From: an uncultured Pseudomonadota bacterium
Lineage (GTDB): Bacteria > Pseudomonadota > Gammaproteobacteria > Burkholderiales > Usitatibacteraceae
Assembly (NCBI GenBank): GCA_946885905.1
Contig: CAMPHL010000006.1
Coordinates: forward strand, 1 to 19,092
Length of the DNA stretch: 19,092 bases
Direction of reading: 5' to 3'
The position numbers and the translations under genes were made by a program. Shown one piece after another: positions 10,768 to 16,181 of the stretch. Under the pieces are notes generated by a model. That model ran no database searches, had not been told where the DNA came from, and saw nothing but the letters and a program-made list of their open reading frames with translations. Position 1 is the stretch's first letter; each line of letters starts with the position of its first letter.

Positions 10768-11727
10768 ATGGCCAGGCCATCGCGCAAATATTCGACGCGC
10801 CGCCGCGTCCTGGTGACGGGCGGCGCCGGCTTCATCGGCTCCCACCTGTGCGAGCGGCTGCTGGCCGAGGGTTGCGATGTGCTCTGCGTCGACAACTTCT
10901 TCACCGGCACGAAGGACAACATAGCGCACCTGATCTGCATGCCCTACTTCGAGGTCATGCGGCACGACGTCACCTTCCCGCTCTATGTCGAGGTGGACGA
11001 GATCTACAACCTCGCGTGCCCCGCGGCTCCGATCCACTACCAGTTCGATCCGGTGCAGACGACCAAGACGAGCGTGCACGGGGCGATCAACATGCTGGGG
11101 CTCGCCAAGCGGGTGAAGGCCAGGATCCTCCAGGCGTCCACCTCGGAGGTCTATGGGGACCCCGAGGTGCATCCGCAGGTGGAGAGCTATTGGGGACACG
11201 TGAACCCGATCGGCCTGCGTTCGTGCTACGACGAGGGCAAGCGCTGCGCGGAGACGCTGTTCTTCGACTATCACCGCCAGCACAGCCTGCGCATCAAGGT
11301 GGCACGGATCTTCAACACGTATGGTCCGAGGATGCATCCGAACGACGGCCGCGTGGTTTCCAATTTCATTGTCCAGGCGCTGAAAGGCGAACCGGTCACC
11401 ATCTACGGGGACGGCTCGCAGACGCGGTCGTTCTGCTACGTGGACGACCTGGTGGAGGCGCTGATCCGGTTGATGGCGACCGACGACACCTTCACCGGCC
11501 CGGTGAACCTGGGCAACCCCAGGGAGTTCACGATCCTTCAACTCGCCGAGCAGGTGCTCGGCCAGACCGGGTCGAAGTCGAGGATCGTGAGGAAGAAGCT
11601 GCCGAGCGACGATCCGAAGCAACGGCGGCCGGACATCACGATGGCGCGCAAGCACCTGCGGTGGAAGCCAACGACGTCGCTCGAGGCGGGCCTCGAAAAG
11701 ACCATCGACTACTTCCGCGCAAGGTAG
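10768..11727 (+). CDS. UDP-glucuronate decarboxylase (UDP-xylose synthase)
   Basis: This 319-residue short-chain dehydrogenase of the UXS type oxidises and decarboxylates UDP-glucuronate, then reduces it to UDP-xylose, using tightly bound NAD. The Rossmann motif GGAGFIG is at 18-24. The active site shows STSEVYGDP with Glu127, and YDEGKR with Tyr154 and Lys158, preceded by GLRSC. Glu in TSEVYG and YDEGKR are typical of the UXS/ArnA-decarboxylase group, not of plain epimerases. Other family marks are [33 protein letters not shown] and [14 protein letters not shown]. It has no membrane anchor, so it should be cytosolic. It lies 15 bp upstream of a second UDP-glucuronate enzyme. No Shine-Dalgarno precedes the start. 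Confidence 0.93.
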   Translation: MARPSRKYSTRRRVLVTGGAGFIGSHLCERLLAEGCDVLCVDNFFTGTKDNIAHLICMPYFEVMRHDVTFPLYVEVDEIYNLACPAAPIHYQFDPVQTTKTSVHGAINMLGLAKRVKARILQASTSEVYGDPEVHPQVESYWGHVNPIGLRSCYDEGKRCAETLFFDYHRQHSLRIKVARIFNTYGPRMHPNDGRVVSNFIVQALKGEPVTIYGDGSQTRSFCYVDDLVEALIRLMATDDTFTGPVNLGNPREFTILQLAEQVLGQTGSKSRIVRKKLPSDDPKQRRPDITMARKHLRWKPTTSLEAGLEKTIDYFRAR

Positions 11728-11742
11728 GGAAGGGTCGAGGAG

Positions 11743-12696
11743 ATGAAGATCTTGTTGACGGGCGCCGCCGGGTTCATCGGCGCGCACCTGGCAAAAGCGC
11801 TCCTGCGGCGAGGCGACGAGGTCGTGGGCGTCGACAACCTCAACGCCTACTACGATGTGTCGCTCAAGGAAGCCCGCCTGGAATGGATCGGGCGCGAGGG
11901 CGGTTCGTTCACCTTCGTGAAGGCCGACATCGCCGACCGGACGGCGATGGAAGGACTGTTCGCGAGCGCGCGGTACGGCGCGATCGTGAATCTCGCCGCC
12001 CAGGCAGGCGTGCGCTATTCGCTCGAGAACCCGGGCGCATACACGGAAGCGAACATCCGCGGCTTCCTCAACATCCTCGAGGGCGCGCGGCACCACGGCA
12101 CCGGTCACCTCGTATATGCGTCGACGAGCTCCGTCTACGGCACCAACAAGCCGCCGTTCCGTGAATCCGATCGAACCGATACGCCGATTTCGCTCTACGC
12201 GGCGACCAAGAAGGCCAACGAGGTCATGGCCCATGCGTACGCCCACCTCTTCGGGTTTCCGGCTACGGGGCTGCGCTTCTTCACCGTGTACGGCCCATGG
12301 GGCCGGCCCGACATGGCGCTATTCAAGTTCACCAGGGGCATCCTCGCCGGCGAAGCGATCCCGGTCTTCAACCAAGGCAGGATGGTGCGGGATTTCACCT
12401 ATATCGACGACATCGTCGAAGGCGTCCTGCGGGTGATCGACAGGCCCGACGGCTATCGCATCTTCAACATCGGCAACCACCGGCCGGTGCCGCTCATGGA
12501 TTACATCCGCGCCATCGAGGCCGCTGTGGGAAGGAAGGCGGTGCTCGACCTCATGCCGATGCAGGCCGGCGACGTCGAGGCAACGGAGGCCGACACCTCT
12601 GGATTGCAGCGAGCTACGGGATTCAACCCCGATACGCCGGTGGAAGAGGGCGTGAAGCGGTTCGTCGCTTGGTATCGCGACTATTACAAGGTATGA
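11743..12696 (+). CDS. NAD-dependent epimerase, likely UDP-glucuronate 4-epimerase
   Basis: This 317-residue extended short-chain dehydrogenase probably converts UDP-glucuronate to UDP-galacturonate, a precursor for capsule, LPS or exopolysaccharide. The NAD motif GAAGFIG is at 7-13, and the catalytic YAATK gives Tyr152 and Lys156. Several stretches mark the UDP-glucuronate 4-epimerase branch: VDNLNAYYDVSLKEARL, LAAQAGVRYSLENPGAY, and above all GLRFFTVYGPWGRPDMALF. The length is slightly under the usual 330-340. A Shine-Dalgarno (AGGGAAGGG, 11726-11734 region) overlaps the stop of the decarboxylase gene, so the two are one operon sharing one substrate. The other candidate activity is C4 epimerisation of another UDP-sugar. 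No UDP-glucose dehydrogenase is in the window. Confidence 0.88.
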   Translation: MKILLTGAAGFIGAHLAKALLRRGDEVVGVDNLNAYYDVSLKEARLEWIGREGGSFTFVKADIADRTAMEGLFASARYGAIVNLAAQAGVRYSLENPGAYTEANIRGFLNILEGARHHGTGHLVYASTSSVYGTNKPPFRESDRTDTPISLYAATKKANEVMAHAYAHLFGFPATGLRFFTVYGPWGRPDMALFKFTRGILAGEAIPVFNQGRMVRDFTYIDDIVEGVLRVIDRPDGYRIFNIGNHRPVPLMDYIRAIEAAVGRKAVLDLMPMQAGDVEATEADTSGLQRATGFNPDTPVEEGVKRFVAWYRDYYKV

Positions 12697-12839
12697 GCGC
12701 CGGATCCGGGCTTGGCGCGCCGCCCGGCGCCGTTTGCGATAGTCTTCGACAACAATCGCTCGTTCGCTCGACCGCCCTGTTGGACAATGCGGCCGGGGGA
12801 CGATGCCATCGGGAAGTTTCATCCAGGGGAGCCCGCTGA

Positions 12840-13121
12840 GTGGACAAGTTCGACTTCGATGCCCAGGCGCCGCTGCCGCGCGACCGTGTCTACGTGACCT
12901 GGAGCGAAACCTGGCCGCTCGCCCGCTACGTCGAGGAGTGGCTCAAGGCCCGGCGGCTGCGTACCGACGACGCGGCTCGTGCCCAGGTGCACCACTCGAT
13001 CGCCCGGTACCCGTGGAAAGGGCCTTTGCGCAAGGCGGACGTCGACCACTACCTGGACGCGAGCGTGAACAAGGCCGAGCTCGCGCTGCCCGAGCAGGTG
13101 CAGGCCGCGCGCAAGGCCTGA
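12840..13121 (+). CDS. Hypothetical 93-residue protein
   Basis: I do not recognise this protein. It is soluble, with no signal peptide or membrane segment, and mixed charge. The aromatic-rich beginning contains RVYVTWSETWPLARYVEEWL. A middle part has VHHSIARYPWKGPLRKADVDHYLD, and the tail is alanine-rich. It starts with GTG; the call is supported by AGGGGAG at 12825-12831 with an 8-nt spacer. Codon use looks like its neighbours. It lies about 140 bp downstream of the epimerase and about 130 bp before rpsF. It ends ahead of the rpsF promoter, so it is probably a separate transcript or the tail of the sugar operon. Confidence 0.6.
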   Translation: MDKFDFDAQAPLPRDRVYVTWSETWPLARYVEEWLKARRLRTDDAARAQVHHSIARYPWKGPLRKADVDHYLDASVNKAELALPEQVQAARKA

Positions 13122-13155
13122 GCCTTCCCCCCGGGCTCCCCGGTCCGGGAGCGCT

Positions 13156-13184
13156 TTGTTTTTGTTCGCCTTTTCAGCTATAAT
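13156..13184 (+). promoter_or_regulatory. Promoter of the rpsF-rpsR-rplI operon
   Basis: A perfect -10 box TATAAT (13179-13184) is preceded by TTGTTT (13156-13161) at a 17-bp spacing. The expected start is near 13191, giving a leader of about 60 nt before rpsF. This T-rich stretch stands out from the GC-rich surroundings. Confidence 0.75.
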
Positions 13185-13201
13185 GGCGGGCTTTCCACCT
13201 T

Positions 13202-13231
13202 GCCCCACCGCTACAGCGCATGTCGGGGGGC
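13202..13231 (+). promoter_or_regulatory. Leader hairpin upstream of rpsF, possible S6:S18 control site
   Basis: In the predicted leader, GCCCC (13202-13206) can pair with GGGGC (13227-13231). An inner stem CGC/GCG (13209-13211 with 13216-13218) is joined to it by asymmetric unpaired bases. In several bacteria the S6:S18 complex represses this operon by binding a bulged leader hairpin. That this one does so is an inference from position and general shape only. Confidence 0.3.
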
Positions 13232-13251
13232 TTTACCCATAAGGAGGCCCC

Positions 13252-13650
13252 ATGCGCCATTACGAAATCGTCTTCATCGTGCACCCGGACCAGTCCGAGC
13301 AGGTCCCCGGCATGATCGAGCGATACCGCAACACGATCACCACCGGAAACGGCAAGGTGCATCGCATCGAGGACTGGGGCCGGCGCCAGCTCGCCTACCC
13401 GATCCAGAAGGTGTTCAAGGCACACTACGTGCTCATGAACATCGAGGTCAACAACGAGACCCTGGTCGAGCTCGAGAACTCCTTCAAGTTCAACGACGCT
13501 GTCCTTCGCCACCTCACCGTCAAGGTGGACGAGGCCGTGACGGGTCCCTCCCCGATGATGAAGGAGGAGAAGTCGCGCAACGTGACCGACGGCCCCGCGG
13601 CCACCGACAAACCCGCCGAGGGCGCATCCGCCGCGCCCGCGGCCGCCTGA
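13252..13650 (+). CDS. rpsF: Small-subunit ribosomal protein bS6
   Basis: This 132-residue bS6 is a component of the 30S platform that binds 16S rRNA together with bS18. The N-terminus [17 protein letters not shown] and the central [23 protein letters not shown] are diagnostic, followed by [18 protein letters not shown]. The C-terminus is a longer, unstructured Ala/Pro/Glu-rich tail (about 103-132), as is common in proteobacteria. A full Shine-Dalgarno AAGGAGG (13241-13247) precedes the ATG. It is the first gene of the ribosomal operon with a strong promoter. The next gene is rpsR, only 13 bp away; the priB gene often found here is absent. Confidence 0.98.
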   Translation: MRHYEIVFIVHPDQSEQVPGMIERYRNTITTGNGKVHRIEDWGRRQLAYPIQKVFKAHYVLMNIEVNNETLVELENSFKFNDAVLRHLTVKVDEAVTGPSPMMKEEKSRNVTDGPAATDKPAEGASAAPAAA

Positions 13651-13663
13651 CAGGAGCGCCCCC

Positions 13664-13957
13664 ATGCCCCCGGCACGCAGAGGAATCAAAGGCAAAGGCA
13701 AGTTCGGCGCCAAGAAGGACGGCCGCAACCAGAACCGCGGCCTCTTCCGCCGCCGCAAGTTCTGCCGTTTCACCGCCGAGAAGATCAAGCAGGTCGACTA
13801 CAAGGACATCGCCCTGCTCAAGGACTTCATCAACGAGAACGGCAAGATCATCCCGGCCCGCATCACCGGCACCAAGGCCCGCTACCAGCGCCAGCTCGGG
13901 GTCGCGATCAACCGCGCGCGGTTCCTGGCCCTGCTGCATTACACCGACCTGCACTGA
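13664..13957 (+). CDS. rpsR: Small-subunit ribosomal protein bS18
   Basis: This 97-residue bS18 partners bS6 on the 30S platform. The core [19 protein letters not shown], then [20 protein letters not shown] and [11 protein letters not shown], is typical. It has Cys34 in the KFCRF motif. The N-terminus is about 20 residues longer than E. coli bS18 and very basic ([20 protein letters not shown]). Start support: AGGAG at 13652-13656 with a 7-nt spacer, directly after the rpsF stop. Confidence 0.98.
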   Translation: MPPARRGIKGKGKFGAKKDGRNQNRGLFRRRKFCRFTAEKIKQVDYKDIALLKDFINENGKIIPARITGTKARYQRQLGVAINRARFLALLHYTDLH

Positions 13958-13966
13958 GGACCCGCC

Positions 13967-14416
13967 ATGCAAGTGATCCTGATGGAAAAGGTGGTGAACC
14001 TCGGAAGCCTTGGCGACGTGGTCAAGGTGAAGGACGGTTTCGCCCGCAACTACCTCATCCCGCAAGGCAAGGCCAAGCGCGCGACCGAGGCGAACCTCAA
14101 GGAGTTCGAGGGGCGCCGCGCCGAGCTGGAGAAGAAGTCGAACGAAGCCCTCTCCTCGGCGCAGGAGCGTGCCGCCAGGCTCGAAGGCCAGAAAATCGAG
14201 ATCGCGCAGAAAGCCGGCCCGGACGGCCGCCTCTTCGGTTCGGTCACGAACAGCGACATCGCCGAGGCGCTCACCAAGGGTGGGGTCGAGGTGAAGAAGG
14301 CCGAGATCCGCATGCCCGCAGGGCCTCTCAAGCACATCGGTGAGTTCCCGATCATGGTCCACCTGCACGCGGACGTGGAAGCGAACATCGTCGTGCACGT
14401 GGTGGCCGAGCAATAG
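13967..14416 (+). CDS. rplI: Large-subunit ribosomal protein bL9
   Basis: This 149-residue bL9 binds 23S rRNA near the L1 stalk base and reaches out from the 50S subunit. The N-terminal domain has MQVILMEKVVNLGSLGDVV and VKDGFARNYLIPQGKA. A long connecting helix (about 40-75) leads to a C-terminal domain with LFGSVTNSDIAEAL and the ending HLHADVEANIVVHVV. Its GAGGA ribosome-binding site (13956-13960) overlaps the rpsR stop, so the two are translationally linked. It is the last gene of the operon before a strong terminator. Confidence 0.98.
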   Translation: MQVILMEKVVNLGSLGDVVKVKDGFARNYLIPQGKAKRATEANLKEFEGRRAELEKKSNEALSSAQERAARLEGQKIEIAQKAGPDGRLFGSVTNSDIAEALTKGGVEVKKAEIRMPAGPLKHIGEFPIMVHLHADVEANIVVHVVAEQ

Positions 14417-14432
14417 CGCAACCCGTTCGACG

Positions 14433-14463
14433 AAAAAAGCCGCCTCCCCGGGCGGCTTTTTTT
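14433..14463. terminator. Bidirectional intrinsic terminator
   Basis: GCCGCC (14439-14444) and GGCGGC (14451-14456) form a stem around a 6-nt loop. It is flanked by six A on the left and seven T on the right, so it works as a terminator on both strands. It lies 17 bp after rplI and 30 bp after the stop of the convergent kinase gene and can serve both. Confidence 0.93.
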
Positions 14464-14493
14464 CGCCTGCAAGCCTCTATCGCTCCAGCGACC

Positions 14494-15828
14494 TCATTTC
14501 TTCGGAGCCGCCGAGGGCGCAGCCGCCGCCTTTGGCCGTATGGCCGCGACGTAGCGGTCGTTGGAGTAGATGAGGCGCTGCACGAGGAGCTTCACGATCG
14601 CACGGCCGAATGCGGCCTGCAGCCTGCCCGACGCCCGTTGCAACGCATCGGCCGAAAAAGCGACGACCTGCGTTGGAATCACGGCGCGAACGCTCGCCGA
14701 GCGCGGGCGATCGGTGCCTTCGATGAACGCGATTTCGCCGAATCCCTCGCCGGAGGCGACGCGTCCGAGGCGAACGCCCTTGTGCATCACCTCGAGCTCC
14801 CCGGACTCCACGACATAGACCGTCCGGTCATCGGCACCTTCGTCGATCACCTCCTTGCCGGGCTCGTACGTCTGGCGGGTACCCAGGCGCACCGCTTCCC
14901 ACAGCTCGTTCTCCGCGAAGCGCGAGAAGAAGGGCAAGCCGCGCAGGGCCTCGAAACGCGCGCTCTCATTGGAAACGGCGTTGTCCTCGCGAATCTGCGG
15001 AAACGCCGCGGATAGGGCCATCCGGAACTGCTTCCAGGTCTGGAAGCGCTTGGTGCGATCGCGGTGCATCGCCGTGTCGATCGCCTCGCGCAGGCCCAGG
15101 GGCACGTTCTGGCGGCGGCGCTCGAGCGGCACGGGCTCGCCGTGCAGCTTCTCGTAGATCATCGCCGATTGGGTGTCGCCCCGGTGCGGGTAGTGGCCCG
15201 TCAGCAGGTTGTAGGCCATGACCCCGGCGGCGTAGATGTCGTGCTGGACATGCGGTTCGGCGCCCTCGAAGTGCTCGGGGGGCATGAACGGGAGCGTGCC
15301 AACGCCGATCACCTGCGTTTCGTCGGTGCCAGTCATGAACACGGCGCCGAAATCGCTCACCTTGGGCGTGCCGTCGGCTGCCAGCAGCACGTTGGCCGGC
15401 TTGATGTCGCGGTGGAGCAGGCCTTCGGTGTTCGCATATTCGAGCGCGTGGCACACCTTGAAGACGATGTCGGCCACCCTGGGGATCTCGAGCAGCGTAT
15501 GGGGTTGGACGTGGTCGGCGAGCGTTCCGCCTGCCAGGTACTCCATGACGAGGAAGCTGCGGTCGGTCTCCTGGCCCGCTTCGTAGATCTCGAGGATATA
15601 AGGGTGCTTGAGCCGGCCCGCGAGGCGCATCTCGTTCACCCAGAGCTGCTCTATGCGCGCCTGCTCGTCGGTCGGGCTCTCGATCGCCTGCATGATCTTG
15701 AGCGCCACCTCGCGCTGGTGGAAACGGTCCTTGACGAGATAAACCTCGGCCATGCCGCCCTGGCCGAGCGGGCGGATGTATTCGAACCGGCGGCCGAGGG
15801 CGCCGGAGAATGCTTCGGGAACGGCCAT
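14494..15828 (-). CDS. Ser/Thr protein kinase fused to a cyclic-nucleotide-binding domain
   Basis: This 444-residue protein is a Hanks-type kinase (about 15-275) followed by a CNB domain (about 298-415). Kinase motifs are complete: GQGGMAEVY loop at 22-30, Lys44 in VALK, Glu66 of helix C, HRDIKPAN with Asp141 and Asn146, DFG at 159-161, PPE at 183-185 in place of APE, and DIYAAG from Asp197. The CNB part shows a phosphate-binding cassette, FGEIAF...RSASV, with Glu365 and Arg376, the residues that hold the ribose and phosphate of cAMP or cGMP. It has no membrane segment, so it should be cytosolic. The layout resembles eukaryotic PKG in reverse order. Activation by cyclic nucleotide is inferred. 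No clear Shine-Dalgarno precedes the ATG. It faces rplI convergently and dnaB divergently. Confidence 0.92.
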   Translation of the reverse strand: MAVPEAFSGALGRRFEYIRPLGQGGMAEVYLVKDRFHQREVALKIMQAIESPTDEQARIEQLWVNEMRLAGRLKHPYILEIYEAGQETDRSFLVMEYLAGGTLADHVQPHTLLEIPRVADIVFKVCHALEYANTEGLLHRDIKPANVLLAADGTPKVSDFGAVFMTGTDETQVIGVGTLPFMPPEHFEGAEPHVQHDIYAAGVMAYNLLTGHYPHRGDTQSAMIYEKLHGEPVPLERRRQNVPLGLREAIDTAMHRDRTKRFQTWKQFRMALSAAFPQIREDNAVSNESARFEALRGLPFFSRFAENELWEAVRLGTRQTYEPGKEVIDEGADDRTVYVVESGELEVMHKGVRLGRVASGEGFGEIAFIEGTDRPRSASVRAVIPTQVVAFSADALQRASGRLQAAFGRAIVKLLVQRLIYSNDRYVAAIRPKAAAAPSAAPKK

Positions 15829-15919
15829 GAAGGGCGGAGGGAGCGAGACCTTGTTGTTTCGGGGGAATCTTACCTCGGCGAGGAGCCCTGTTCCCGCGGC
15901 GGCGGCAAAAACGGCGCTT

Positions 15920-15942
15920 ACAGGCTCACCTGGTGAGCCTGT
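15920..15942. repeat. 23-bp dyad in the kinase-dnaB intergenic region
   Basis: ACAGGCTCACC (15920-15930) and GGTGAGCCTGT (15932-15942) are exact inverted repeats around a single T. It lies 92 bp upstream of the kinase start in the 353-bp divergent gap. A minus-strand TATATT (15959 to 15954) could be a -10 box that puts the dyad at the start of the kinase transcript. No -35 box is convincing. The rest of the gap (15829-16181) shows no gene; only the dnaB ribosome-binding site near 16164-16170 is clear. Confidence 0.5.
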
Positions 15943-16181
15943 CCCCGCGCAAAAATATAGTTATTCGCGTCTTCCGGGTTGGCCGTACTCCACTGATGTT
16001 CCTGGACATTCACGGGTTTGCAAACACGATATCCACAAGCTGCGCGCGGCATCTTGCCCATCACGCGGCGCACGCGACCACAGGCTTATCCTTTGAACGG
16101 CCTGCCTCGCCATGACAGACTCGCGGCTCGCGATGTCGGGGGGACATCGGGCCCAACCCAAGTGAGGAGATAAGACCAGTC

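Noticed and set aside
10639..12246. 535-codon minus-strand frame opposite the sugar-nucleotide genes
   Set aside because: Low-complexity shadow; both plus-strand enzymes are complete with active-site motifs.
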